Assembly (NCBI GenBank): GCA_030248295.1
Contig: JASANH010001028.1
Location: 124,001 to 188,000, forward strand
DNA: 64,000 nt
Direction of reading: 5' to 3'
From: Mesodorylaimus sp. YZB2_4
Lineage: Eukaryota > Nematoda > Enoplea > Dorylaimida > Dorylaimidae
Part shown: positions 33,304 to 45,840 of the stretch, one piece after another
Numbering within the stretch: position 1 is the first letter of the stretch
Layout of the letters: each line of letters begins with the position of its first letter
Made by a program: the position numbers and the translations under genes
The notes under the pieces: generated by a model
Databases searched by the model: none
Told to the model about the DNA's origin: nothing
The model's input: only the letters and a program-made list of their open reading frames with translations

Positions 33304-35879
33304 CTTGAACTTTTTACCAATGGCGTTATCGGCATTACCAAAGGCATTTGACATCCCAGAATACAAGAAAGGTAGCTTAACAGATTTTTTTGTTTGATGT
33401 TAACCTGGCTTTCTATGTATTTCAGGATACTTCCATCACAGTTTCGCCCATCTGGAAAATTGGAATTACGTAGGAGAATGGTCAGCTCTCAAATATTATC
33501 AACCGGAATATATGAAAAGCGCTGAACGAAAAAATTACACAATTGGTAATCAGCAGCTGGGCAAAAAAATTCGATTTACAGAAAGAATTGAAAGAACATT
33601 TCGATAGCGACGTCGAAGTTTTGCAGCGGTGTTGTCTCAAGTTCCGTCAAACGTTCCTGGATAATGGGCAGATTGATATATTTGTGGAAAGTATCACTAT
33701 TGCCAGCGTCTGCAACAAATACTATCGTAAGCATCACCTGCCGTTGAATCGTTTTGCCGTGGTGCCGCATGGTGGCTATCGGAAAAAAGAAAAGCAGTCG
33801 ATCGTTGGGTTGAAATGGCTAAAGTTGCTATCCCATAGTACGCGCCAGCGAATCCAGCATACATTAAATGGCGGTGAAGCATATATTGGACAATGGCGAG
33901 TCGATGGACTCTGTGGCAATACGGCCTATGACTTTTATGGTTGCTACTGGTCATAAATTTTTTTCTCTTTATGCACCAGTCGATTGCCCTGCGTCAAAAT
34001 TTAGGCATGGGTGCAAAACATGCGTGAGCAAACTAAAACGCGTGAGTGCTGATGGCATATTGACAGCTTCTGAAGCTTATCAACGCACTGCGGATCGTAC
34101 GCGTGATTTGGAGTCATTAGGGTGAGATTTATGAGTTGAGCCAACGAAAATAACAGGGATCATTTTCAGTTATACAGTAATTGAAACGTGAGAATGTCAG
34201 TTACGCGATAACTTGAGGCAAAATCGAGAAATGGCAGAGTTTTTCAAAAACGTCGCTATAGCAGAACCACTAGATGCGAGGGATGCTTTTTATGGAAGCC
34301 GAACAAATGCAACTGTGTTTTTCTATCGCAAGGTAACGTACTGCCTCTGGTTTTCATTCCCCACAGCAACTGTTGGTGTTTCTTAAATTTTGCTTTCCTC
34401 TTAAGACAGCCGAGATTGAAAAGATTCGATACATTGACGTGCTCAGCCTGTATCCGTGCATCTGCAAATATAGCCGTTTTCCTGTCGGAAAAAAAAATTA
34501 TCGTATTTCCACTTTTTGCTGTACGTATGCGCACAGAATTATCAGCAAGATTCTTGTCACCATGCCGATGAAATGAGGGCTTTATCTGGTGAGTGGGTGA
34601 CTCTCGAGCTAAAAAAACGCTGGAGCTCGGGTATCAAATCATCGAGGTTTATGAGGTGAAAATAAGCTCTGTCTTTTATACCGTAGCTGTTGTTCGATCA
34701 TTCAAGAGTAAATCCCTTTCCTTCATAGGTTTGGCATTATGACGATGAGCAGTATGACAAAGTATTCAATCCTGAAGGTGGCCTTTTTGCGGCATACATC
34801 AACGATTTTCTAAAAATCAAGCAAGAAGCTGATGGATGGCCGGGTGGTGGGGACACAAGAAAAACGGCAATCATTTTTGAACGAATGGATGCAAAGAGAA
34901 GGAATCGCACTGCGACCAGAAAGGATGATGAAAAATCCAGAGTCGAGAACGTTGGTTAGCTTTTGCTATACTTCCTGATTACCTTTTAGTATGCAATCTG
35001 AACGAACTCTTAATTTTAGCTTCTGCGGAAAATTCGGGCAACAAAGCAAGCTGTCTAAATCTAAGTACTTCACGGAAGCAGCAGCCTTTTTTAAATTGGT
35101 ATTCGATCCTGCCATATGCACCAAGACAGTGCGCATTGCCAATGACAAAATGGTCAATGTTCCGTACGAGATCCAAGACAAAATTTGTGGAAGTTCTGGC
35201 TAAGACAAACACGGTCATCGCGGCATATACGACGGCCCAAGCTCGGTTAAAATTGAACAGTTACATTGAAAAACTGCAAGATCGAGCGCTCTGCTTTGAC
35301 ACGGACTCAATTATTTATCTCGATCGTCCCGTGACCAGCGGTTGGAAATTTCCTGGGTAACTTGTGCTTTTTCTGTATATATCCTACTTGGCTGCTTTTT
35401 TATGTGACCAATAATCCTTTCAGGTGAGATGACTGATGAATTTGAAAAAGATTATGGTGCAGGTAGTTGGATAACCGAGTTTGTTAGCGGCGGGCCGATG
35501 CATTACGCCTCTAAAGCGTGGAGCACAAGAGAAAAGAAAATAAAGATCAGTATCAAGGTGAAAGGATTGAAAATCACGAACGACATTGCTGCCGACATGA
35601 ATTTCTAAAATTTGCGCGACAAGGTTTTGGCGTTCGTCAACTAAAAAGACAGGCAAGAAACAGCCATTCGCATACAACGCATCGAACGGAATCAGCAACG
35701 CCAAGTCGTGACAGTGATAAGGAAGAAGGTCTATCGCGTCACATATGACAAGCGTGTAGTTCTTCCTGATTTTACGAGTGTGCCCTACGGCTATGCCCGC
35801 AGACAGTGACTGCCCCTTACTGGTTTTCATTTGTAGGTTTGTACGAAATGACTGTTGGTTTTTACAGTATTCACATATT

Positions 35880-36200
35880 CCTACTGGTGACAGCATATCT
35901 TAAAACATTGCACCCCAAAATGACTGTTCGGGCGCCACACGTATGCGTGGTGTGGTTTTCCTGGCTCGGGAAAGGGAGGGAGGAAAAAAGTAGGCGGAGT
36001 CGACTGTTTTGAAAACGGGGTGGCAGTCTGGGTCTACAATACATTGGCATATCTTGAAGCATTGCACCCCAAAGCGTCAGGGATAACAGGAGTATGTTTT
36101 GTACAGGTTTTTGTTCTGTACAGGAACGTGTCCCGTTCAGGGGTATCTTAAAGCATTGCCTGTACCCCATGTGTGCTCCCCAAAGTGCGAGGGATAACTA
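35880..36200. repeat. Three diverged copies of an ATCTTAAARCATTGCACCCC motif
   Basis: Related blocks start near 35896, 36050 and 36145 (ATCTTAAAACATTGCACCCC, ATCTTGAAGCATTGCACCCC, ATCTTAAAGCATTGC). The last two are followed by AGGGATAAC. They lie immediately 3' of the polymerase relic, and whether they belong to its end is unknown. Confidence 0.6.
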
Positions 36201-36499
36201 CTAGAATTCAATTGTCTTTTTAATTTTGTCTGATAACTGAGCAAGTTTTCTGGGTGAGAATAATACATGAGACAGCACGATGCTCGTCTTGTTTTGCCAG
36301 AACGTAACTTTGGCAGATCCTGTACTGTACAGCCCAATGAGCTTTCGATTAACATTAGAAAAAGGGCCGCTTCATCCACGCAAAACTGTAATGGCTTCCT
36401 TATAGCGAGAAGTTCAAATTTTGCATGGGCTAGCGAAATAGTCGAGGCTAACAGTAAACTCGGGTGTACATAGTGCGCGCTCATCGTCAGCTGGACAAT

Positions 36500-36770
36500 G
36501 TGTCGAGAAGTCAAGCCTGCATTTTGGTTCAGCCATGTTGCCTTCGGGCGCATGCCTGCATTGACTATTGATGGACAATGGCTTGACTTCGTGATGAAGT
36601 CACTTATTTGGGGGTTCCAGTGTCGGCGGATACGAAATTCTCTGATCACGTGGCGAAAATTTCTTCTAGTGCGCGGAGAATGTTGGGCACACTCGGTCGC
36701 AGTCTTCGTCGGCACGCCTTATCTCTCATTCTCCAAGCGGTTCTCGTTAGTGGCGGCCATAACTTACACC
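36500..36770 (+). pseudogene. LINE reverse transcriptase C-terminal fragment
   Basis: A frame at about 36608-36760 reads GVPVSADTKFSDHVAKISSS then ARRMLGTLGRSLRRHALSLI, the thumb region after the RT palm in non-LTR retrotransposons (LGVxxSxDLxFxxH ... ARRxLGxLxR). The preceding bases in other frames give LTIDGQWLD-like text expected just upstream. No YADD motif or endonuclease is present. Confidence 0.75.
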
Positions 36771-38377
36771 TCAGTCGCCCCCCCGCACTCTTCATGAGCC
36801 GCCACTGCCCTCAGAATGTAACAGAATATCACGTAAGCAAATACAAGGCAGCTAATGGTTTCAGAAGCAGCTATAAAGCAGCTTTGCGGGCTCTAAATAA
36901 AAATAGAAAAAGAAAACATTTGATTCATTGCTTCAGTTGGAATTCCAAAAAAACAACATCAGTTCAGTTGCCCTTAGATTTGGAATTCGAAACCTAATCA
37001 TAAAGAAATGGGGAGCATCGCTGAATATGAAACCAACGTTGCATTTTCTGCTCTTGCCCCTGACGCACTACAATAAATCAGCTAAGAAAGACAATTCCAG
37101 AAAAACAGAAAGGATGGAAATGGGTCAGAAACACCTTGCATTCAAGAAAACATACAGTACATTGTGCGACGAAACATACTTTTTACTTTTTGCTTTTTTC
37201 TAAATTTTTCGAAAATATATATCTCATAAATATCAACAGGTAAATCAAAAAGCTCCTAAGCACCAGCATTTTCGAACAAGTCCCTAAGGCGACGTCATGG
37301 TCAGTTTTTTTAACCAGCCTCCATCACTGCCAATTTAACCTTGGATGAATCCAGCCGCACGCTATCAAACAATACGGGCAGAGGAACCTGGTCAGCCGCG
37401 GCTGAGGGACTGAGAAATGTGTTGTCAGTTTGCGGCTGCGTGCGCCTTGCTAGGAAAGTCGAGAAGATAATGACTGATATGGTTCATCTCAGAAGTCCAG
37501 GTTGAGAAACAGGAGCAACTTTGAGCCAAAGTTATCTAATGGTGATTATACTACGTTTGACGACCACAGTAGACTGTGTGGTCGACATAGTACTGTATGC
37601 ATTTTTAATCTGAAGCCGTATATTTTATTCGAAACTACTACTATCAACAAAGTGCAAACTACAGCAGAAAGGCTTTATTAGACAAATTGACCAGTCAGGC
37701 CACTATTGTATGCCGTTGATTTTACTAAAATCGCTCGTTTTTCTGCGACAGCAATAAATGTGTAATTTGCTGATGTGAAAAACGGTACCAGATATCTAGT
37801 TACCACTCGATTCCGTGTCACTCACGAGATCAATCATTCACAGGAGAGAGCGAATGGAACATGAAGAGTCATTTTGCCACCATTCACGCCTGCCATCACA
37901 CAGTCCCTTGACAGAGACAGCTGGAGCGTTTGTCATTTGAGTAATTTCGAAGGTCAATGGAACATTTTCCCGACACTTGACCCATAGCTTGACAATAGGT
38001 GTGGCACAGTCGATTGGCAACAACCATTGCACGATGACACGCGCCGTCAGCGATGGTCTACAAAAGTAAAAGCATGACTAGTAGCTCGCAATTGATTCTT
38101 CGAGCCGTTTACTGTAGCCTGAATTAAAGCGCCTCGTACCCACTCATGATCAGACTGTGCTCTGTAAGTGTTATAACTTTACAGCTACAGATGGCTGCGC
38201 GACAGGGAAAACTGCAAGTCAGGGTTTCATCCCGAACTTGAGAATCTCTTAGAATATTTCGATAACTGCCAACTAATTTCTTACGTTCTGCTTAGGCAAC
38301 GATCCGCAAAGAACAAGGGGGGGCAAAAGGATGATGTTTTCAGTTTTAGTTAGAGGTTTCTTGACTGTGCCGTGACA
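36771..38377. other. Intergenic, no gene recognised
   Basis: Short frames without domains, including a lysine-rich one at 36928-37203. No repeat partner was found in the window. Confidence 0.4.
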
Positions 38378-38733
38378 TCAGGACGCCTGTTCCTTCTTCT
38401 TGGTGATGAACCTTATTCGCACACGCTGCTGCCACTGATCGTGAGCTGGAAAAGCAAGTCGTCCCACTTGTTTTTTCCAGCTTTTGGGGGTGATTCTCGA
38501 CAGTTTCACGTCCCCGTCACCGCCGTGACCCCGTTGCAGTAGAGAATGCAAACCCAGCTTTAAGTTGGGATCTGAAGACAAGATGCAGTGCGAAGTGTCT
38601 TTAAATAGTGAGCGCTATTTACACTTTCCTGGCGATAACTTACCAAGTACATGTCTTTTGGTCGAGCCGCTGCAGCGACGAAGCAAGTAAAATAAACAAA
38701 CCAAAAGAGAGTTTTAATATTAGAAGTAGCCAT
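38378..38733 (-). CDS. Candidate small secreted protein, two exons, uncertain join
   Basis: A minus-strand ATG at 38733 opens a typical signal peptide (IKTLFWFVYFTCFVAAAA) followed by RPKDMYL and a strong donor (GTAAGT, about 38643). Downstream a basic frame continues LHSLLQRGHGGDGDVKLSRI ... RIRFITKKKEQAS to a TGA at 38378. The obvious acceptor (CTTCAG before ATCCC) gives the wrong phase. A weaker one (TTAAAG before CTGGG) gives the right phase, so the model is tentative. With few Cys and many basic residues it could be a peptide precursor, but no repeated peptide units are visible. If the splice is wrong there may be no gene. Confidence 0.35.
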
Positions 38734-38748
38734 GCTCGTACCCGCCAA

Positions 38749-41700
38749 ACGTGTTGTTGAGAACGGACGACAATGCTGATGCCTAGGATGGAGAGCTTCC
38801 TTTCATAGCAGAAATTTAAAAACTAAACGAGCCGACCCCGCGTAGAAACTGAGGCAACGCCTGTTTAGGCCTCGTCTTATCGAGCATATCAAGTCGAGGC
38901 GAATCGTGGTGGCAGGCATGCTAGCCCTTTCTGAAACGCACGCTATCACATAAGGCTAGCTATATTTGACCACAGCGGATTGGGATTACTGCTAGTGAAT
39001 GATTCATTTAATTTGAGGAGCGAGGGAAAAGGGCACGGCTAGGTATGTATGGAAAATAAAGCATATATTATCGATCTGTCATTCGCTTTTGAAGAATTGG
39101 CGAGAGGCTTTTTGAAATTTTACAGACCCATGACTAAATAATCGCATTTACGCTTCCATGCCGAAAAATGAGCTCGCAACTAGAACATTATTACACGACT
39201 AGAGTGGAAGCCTTTCTGGATGAGCTACAGTAAGTAGGGATACCAGTCGAGGTTTCAATTTACGCACTTTCAAAACTATCGGACACTAGGCTGCGGAAAA
39301 TGCCTAAAGATATTCTGACGCTCGGCTATCGTGACAGGTGGAATAAAAGAGAGAAGCCAGATCTCCAGGGGTGGCAGATTCAGCATCAACTTTTCAGGAT
39401 TCACCTGTCAATTTGAGTGGATGACGTATGCTCAAGGCTAATTGGGGATAAGATAATATTTTATTTGACGTCAATAGACGACACCACGACAGATGATCTC
39501 GTAGACCAATTAGACGTTAGAGCTGAGTTAGGGTATCAACAGTTTTCTACTGTAGGTATATAAAATATGAAAACTTTATGGATTCCGGCACAAAGATATT
39601 TTTCTCGGTGTTATTTTTCCTAAGATTATTATTTCCCTAATATTTTCTTTTGTTTTTTAGAAAAGTTTGAAAAACAAGAATTGCGCAAGGAAAAGCAGCT
39701 CAAAGCACCCACAAAAAATTTCTAATTAGGTTATATATTTTTGATGAAGCACTTGTTTTCAAATCTTCGTACAGGTATACCAAAAAAGTACAACAAGAAC
39801 TTGAGCCAACCAAGAGTGAGCTATAGATTGATTGGCACAAAACCTGAAATAGCAAGGTCATCTCCTAATACGCCAGATACGCCAGGGCGCTTAGGTCTTG
39901 CTGGAGAAGATTGATCGACGTCAAGAGATTTATTTCGGTACAGAAGATCGGAATCAAAAGGGGGTACTGAATAAAACTATAATGAAATGATAATTCTAAT
40001 TACCACTGATTAAAATTGTATCGATCAACCCGAAAGCACATAGAAAGGTGGTCCATCAGGATGGAGGGGTGACTATTGGTTAAATTTAGCACAGACTGCT
40101 AATTACCGGAATTTGGAATCCAGCATAGAGCAAGGGGTTTGAATTAATTGAAAAGCATCTGGCTGATTATAAGAATATTGTGGGATGGTCTGGGTTATCG
40201 CTGGCAAAATGTTTTTGCTCCCAACGTGGGTATAGGACCTTGCTGCCCTGAAGGGTTATGTAATCCTCAATTCTACCTCTTCACCTATCATGCTTGACAA
40301 ATTTTACACAACATTCCCCACTTCTACTACATGTTGCATTTATAATAAGGGCATAGGGTCATAGTGTGGTTGAACCTTTCGTCACGTGGATTTAACGTGG
40401 GCAAGGAGCCTGGAAATAAGAAACCAAAACTCGTACATATTGAGTGCTGGTGCACTGAATTGCACGGGACTTCCTCAAAAGCAAATCCCAGCCCATTGTA
40501 TCTCCCAGTTCAGCCCCTGGAAATCTTGTATTTACGGATTAACGAGTGAGGATTTAGAGTAAGTTAAATCAAGCCTCCAAACGCCCATGCTGTTGCTGCT
40601 CCAAACGCCCATGCTCCAAACGCCCATAAAAGCGATGAGAAAAAGCTGGTCTAAAAAATTTTCCCAGATGTGGGAAAAAAACAGAAATTTCATGGTTTCG
40701 TATTTGTAATGCAGAACTTAACGACAATCTCAGTCAGGCAAGGCGACGATTTATGCACCCGACTGCACATATATATCCATTTGACACCCACACAACATTG
40801 GGGGTGTGCACTTTGGCAACTCGTATTCTTCTTCGCCCTGTGACTCACCCATCCGAGCAGATGCTTACGAAAGTAATCCCATATTATCTCTGACGTTATC
40901 ACTCCGTAAAAAAACAGGAAAATTTGACTACCGGAGACGATTCTGCTAAGTAAAGGAGACGAGAAATCCCACGCAAGTCATTTTTGATATTGGACAAATG
41001 ACATGAAAAACATAAATATTGGAAATTTTCTATGGACAGGATATAGTCTGACAGTTGGGAGATGGATAAGAAGTTTGTCGCTTATGACAGGAATTATGAG
41101 CAGTCACGTTATATACGAGTACATTTGCAATGAAAGCATTATTACTGCCGCCCACACCCGCCCGCGCAACATTGATCCGTGCAATATGGCAACACCAAAT
41201 TGAAACTCGCCAAGGTAATAGAGTTACCGAGTAAATAAATAAGGGATCTAATGTGAAAATCCAGGGGCGGGGCTGCTATTTTACATGGTTGCTCAGCATC
41301 AAGGAGCTCTTGTTTTCAATTCGAGGTGCATTTCTGAAACTAGGCTATCGGGGAGGCGTAGTGGACAATCGCACGCACTTACGGCTAACAACAACATATT
41401 CTTGGTGATATGGCGGCCGAATTGCGTGGGCTTGTTTTCGTGAAACAGACAAACCAAAGGCCACTCAAAGGTGACATGCCCTTATGAAGTGTCGCGTTAG
41501 TTCGTGCTTTAAATATAATACATCCAGTATTTATTTGATATGAGTGCTTGACACCGGCTTACACGGTTAAAATAGCGTTTTTTTGTTAGAGTGTTTGAAT
41601 CTTTAGGTCTTTTTAAAGCTCCGGGAAAGCTACCGTCAAAAAAAACGCGTTTTTGGTTAAAAAACGAAGCCATGTATAAGTTTCCAACTTAAAAAAAGTT

Positions 41701-41755
41701 ATAAGACACCTTACCAAACCAAAAACGATTGATGTCCTCGATTGCTAGTACACAC
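38749..41755. other. Intergenic, no gene recognised
   Basis: 3 kb of AT-rich sequence with only short frames. A small array of CCAAACGCCCATGCT units lies at about 40576-40627. No protein or RNA gene was recognised. Confidence 0.45.
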
Positions 41756-41759
41756 ATCA

Positions 41760-41945
41760 ATATCGGGGCCTAGTCAAGGTGGGTTGAGGGATCTACATAT
41801 CACGCTAGGTGCGCATTTGCAGGAGAGGGTTCGACTCCCGTTTGGGCATAAAATCATTGTAAATCTGTGTGTTCCTAAGACCTAGAGTGCGCTCTGTAAT
41901 GCTGGGCTATATGTAGATGAAGTATGACACGATTTGACACCCACT
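41760..41945 (+). repeat. tRNA-type SINE
   Basis: A B-box-like GGGTTCGACTCCCG is followed by a body TAAGACCTAGAGTGCGCTCT and GGCTATATGTAGATGAAGTA that parallels the SINE at 50215-50390. The A-box region is diverged. Confidence 0.65.
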
Positions 41946-42107
41946 TCTGCCGGCATTCTCAAACGTGGAGGCACTTCTGCTATTTCTATAAGACAATGTA
42001 TACCTCGGGTATAGAAAAATTATAATATGGTTCAGTAAAAGAAACAAGAAAAACTGTAATTTCGAGCACTAAACAAGTCATCGCAACACGCGAGTCACCA
42101 GCGTTGT

Positions 42108-42199
42108 TGATGTTTGTGTGGTGCAAAGTCGAATACACAATACTGGCACTTATTGGCTAGGTATTCAAGTGTATTCGACTTGACACTGCACAAACATCA
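42108..42199. repeat. Imperfect inverted repeat, arms of about 30 bp
   Basis: TGATGTTTGTGTGGTGCAAA ... GTCGAATACAC (42108-42138) pairs with GTGTATTCGACTTGACACTG ... CAAACATCA (42170-42199) with few mismatches and a 31-bp loop. It could be a small MITE or a hairpin. Confidence 0.8.
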
Positions 42200-42552
42200 G
42201 GGGCGCAGCAAATTATACAGGCTTAGACCCATAAGGAGGGAGGAACTGGGACAAAAATAACCACCAACATTTTGTCATCGAACCAAAGAAACTGATGTTT
42301 TTATTCCAAACGGGTCGGCGGACACGTTTGCAGTGCATGGAAATCCCTCAAAGAGCATAGTTTCTCTACCTTCTTTAATCTTATCTCCTTTTGACCCTCA
42401 CAACCGTCACGGCAGAATGTCCATAGGCTGGGCTTACACGGGTCCCCCATGCACAGGGCACAATGTCCAAATTCATGGATTTACCCCACACTTACCCTTG
42501 GAAAACTATTTGGGGTAGACTACTAATGTAAGCAGAATACAGATCCTAGAAA

Positions 42553-42772
42553 GGCGGCCGCGGTGGTGCATCGGTTCGGCACTTGTCTCTCCGTATTGCT
42601 ATGAAGCGAGTGGCTGGACTCGTCCCGGGTTCGATCCCCAGTGATGAAGGTTGGTTGGCGAGCCACAAACCCTCGCTGACCTTGCACGCCAGGCCGCGGA
42701 TGATTCACCCAGTACCCAAGAGGTGCTCCGAGTGGAGGGACGAAACTAGGCTACTATTGCGCCGTCACAACA
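42553..42772 (+). repeat. tRNA-derived SINE
   Basis: The A-box-like GGTGGTGCATCGGTTCGGC and the B-box GGGTTCGATCCCC are well preserved, followed by the body block CTTGCACGCCAGGCCGCGGA and the end block GGTGCTCCGAGTGGAGGGA. This is the best-preserved copy of the family also found at 7390-7590 (-). Confidence 0.85.
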
Positions 42773-44003
42773 AAAAAAGACTGACAATAAGCTGTTTTAA
42801 ATATTCCAAGCAACAGGGACGAGAGAGACGCCAGGTGCGCTGTTGGATAACAGAAGACACGTGCACCTCCAAAGAATTTTGTCAACACAAGCGTTGAGCG
42901 AGGAAAAAGTTAGCACACGGTGCCAAGACGAAGCTGCCCATAACTAGAATTCTTAGCTCACCAACATTGCATTGCTTGAAAGGAGCAGCAATTATCGTTA
43001 GCTGCCCATAAAACTTGGTGCGAGTGGACTATCGCACTACCGGCACTGACGATTAGAGCACTGAGAGCACCGAGACTCGTTCTAATGAATGGAATCCGTC
43101 AAAAAAAGTTGTTTTTTTACAGGAGCTACCTTGATAAAGTTGTTGTTTCTTCCTGTTATTTTATAAACGCTTGCAAGTTAGTGGCAATAAACGAAACTTG
43201 CATTATAGACCTGGACAAAAAAACCAAGTTTCAGAATATTCCAAGCCTTGAAGCACCATTGATGTTTGTGGGATCGAGGACTGATGCACGCTTTATGCAA
43301 GCAGTTCAGTAATTTCCGCTCTTTAGATCCCATTAAGAATTCCTGCGCCATGTAACAGGAGTTAAAGTAAAAAATTGCCGCAATGCGGGTTTTGAAGTAA
43401 TATCGAAAAGGGATATTCAGGAAATGGGACAGAAATTATCTTTTAAAGGGCCACAGACACGCTCTTGGGAAGCAAAGCTGTAAAAACTTCTTATCGAGAC
43501 AAAAAAAATAAAAAAATTTGAGCCGTTTTGAACCAGTAGTAAACTAAAAAAGTCGTCCGACAATTAAAAATCCCGCTTATGCCGCAAAAAAAAGTGCAAA
43601 AACAGGCTCAGTATGTTTAGCGCAAATGCCTCCCCCCCCCCCGAATCCATGGGGGCGCGGTAGCGTCCCCCATGTAGTACATGTGCCCCACTAACAACGA
43701 TATCTCAACAGCCTGATTTCATGAAGCGATGAAATTTCGTTTCTTAGTGTAACTTTACACTGGATTAAGTTCTACCAAAGGAATTCGCAAAATCTTTTTC
43801 CGTTCGGGCCCCACTCATACTAGGGGTGAGAGGGCGAGAAACCTGACCAGGTTTCTTGTTTTCGTTATAACTCGCGAATCATGAAGCCAAAACCGATGAA
43901 ATTTGGTATGGACATGGGGGACTAGCTGGGGAAGACGCGTGCCAAAAATCTTTTCGAAATCTCTACTGGTTATCCTTTTATGGGCAGAAACGTGCCCGCG
44001 TCA
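42773..44003. other. Intergenic, no gene recognised
   Basis: Contains a C-run at about 43631 and a short frame at 43085-43312 with no domain. The part from 43780 on looks like old repeat consensus, but no partner lies in the window. Confidence 0.4.
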
Positions 44004-44057
44004 TACATGTATGTATGTATGTATGTATGTATGTAGGTATGCATGTATGTATGTATG
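44004..44057. repeat. (ATGT)n microsatellite
   Basis: About 13 ATGT units with a few single-base changes. Confidence 0.95.
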
Positions 44058-45840
44058 GACCCGATAGATCACAACGCCGATCGGGAGCTGTGTAAGAGTG
44101 GAAGATCCAGCTATATGCTCAAACGACAGGGTAATATCACTGCTGGTGCCTTTTGGCATTGATTTCGACCAGTTATTGACCCAAATTGCTGTAAGGTGCT
44201 CAGAAGCGGGCCCACTCGGGAGGAATTTTCATTTTTTGTACTTTTAGACCCTACAAAAACCGTCTGGAGAGGCCTAGGGCAACTTTCTTTAGCTCAATCG
44301 AGTCAGGATGGTGCGGGGAGCAATTCCTGACCACAAAATTTCACTTGTTACAAAAGTTAGAAGTTTTGGTTTTTGTTGGGGGTCCATTTGAACAAAAAAA
44401 CTCAAAAAATTTGTAAACGCAGAAAAATTCTGCAGGATTTGACTTGGTGGCTCATCGAGGATACAGGGTCATAGGACTCATGGAATTTCTGTTATATCAA
44501 GATATATATAAACGAAAAAACCCATATCTAGTTTTTAAAATGGCGGGAAATTCAAATTGAGGGATTCAACACTTCTTGCACATTTTGAAAGCCGTCTCTG
44601 CACAAGAATGACGATGACAGTTATACTTGAAAAATAAAACGATACTAGAAAAGTTTTAAAAAAGGCGGGAAATTCAAATTAAAGAACTGACTTGAAAAAA
44701 CGGTGTTGATACAGGGAAGACGTAATATGAAGAGTGACTGACAATAACAGCGGACGTTAGAGGGACCAGTTAGCAGAGGCTTGCATCTTTCCCTCATACT
44801 TTTGCGAGTTAGGCGCAAAACGGGGTCGCTCCATGAGCTTCGATAAACACAATATACAGTAAATACAAGGGAAAGTGAGTGTGAAATCCTGTACATGGAA
44901 ATCATGTAAAAGAAGCAAAAGCATGAGACTCACAAGACTACGTAGTAGCGTCAAACAACATTTTAATGGGGGAATAAAAATCAAGCCAAGAAATCATTTT
45001 TGACCGCCACAAAAGTTTTCATGTCTTAAAAAAGAGCGATATGTTTTAAAAAGCGTTCTTCCTTCGCATTTTTATGAAAAAACTTGGCAATTAAACGGCG
45101 AAAATGCAGGTTATAATTAAGGATAGAGTATGCACTGAAAACGAGGTTAAAATGTTATGCCGTGAATGGCAGCGTGAAAAAAATGACTAGAGATAATGCT
45201 GCAAAATATTTTATAAAATTTGGTCATTTGAATACTGCTTGTCACTCACCATCGAATTTGACTTGGGCATATCATGTTCATGTTCATGTTTTTCCAAATC
45301 ACCAAACGCTTATGCGCACTCGAGGGTGAAGGACACATTTTACACGAAATGATTTACCAGCCCAACATGTTGAAAATCAATGAGACTGCAATAAAAGGGA
45401 TCCTCATGACATACAGAACTGACCTGATGTTTGCTGAACTCAGTCTACAGTGCAAAGTCTAGTCTGAAGGAAAGGTTGTATTTCCCAGAACTACTAGTAC
45501 TCAGGCACGTGAAAACGATTGCCTAACCTTCGCTAAGCCAGAGAGAGAGAGATTTAGCGGAAAACCCGTCATGGTTGTCGAGCGACAAAACAATGGCCAC
45601 TGATTTTAATGTCTTGCGCATTCGTAGAAGCGAATTTTGTAGAATGGTTCTATGTATTTGCACTCACGATCTCATGTGCTCGAACGCGGCCAGTCCTCGA
45701 GGGGGTATATTAGGTGGGTGGAGAAGAGTCAGGACTGAAAAAGGAGTGAAATTAGCAAAAAATTCATGAAATGAAACTGGGAAAGGTAGTACATGTGGTT
45801 TGATGCGCCTTCGGAGCTGGCCAGTCCAGGCTGACAAAAG
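44058..45840. other. Intergenic, no gene recognised
   Basis: AT-rich with short frames. A stretch at about 45285-45325 (CAAATCACCAAACGCTTATG, CGCACTCGAG) is shared with 11889-11925 inside the pogo-like element, so a relic of that nested element family is present here too. Confidence 0.45.

Larger units (their letters stand above)
29534..35807 (+). pseudogene. Polinton/Maverick-type protein-primed DNA polymerase B, decayed, with introns
   Basis: Pieces follow the order of Polinton PolB. The N-terminal region (29534-29817) includes VTNIEDF and IIQITNNDDLCC and is cut by an insertion. It resumes at about 32028 (ARAIVTAKARIDD). A Cys/His cluster lies near 32380-32530. The exonuclease motif YDFEC is at about 32790 and a second near 33086 (HNAKGYDGQF). 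PHGGYR is near 33755. Polymerase motif A, DVLSLYP, is at 34436-34456, motif B near [11 protein letters not shown] (35010), motif C DTDS at 35298-35309, and the frame ends near PYGY. Five or six short GT-AG introns restore the reading when removed (for example 33371-33425 and the ones after 34122, 34332, 34655 and 35358). Inactivating lesions include frameshifts, the 69-bp insertion at 33221 and stops at 35606 and 35642. The element's integrase, ATPase and capsid genes were not identified. Confidence 0.85.

Noticed and set aside
36137-36715. 192-codon minus-strand frame
   Set aside because: It is antisense to the LINE reverse-transcriptase fragment and has no domain of its own.
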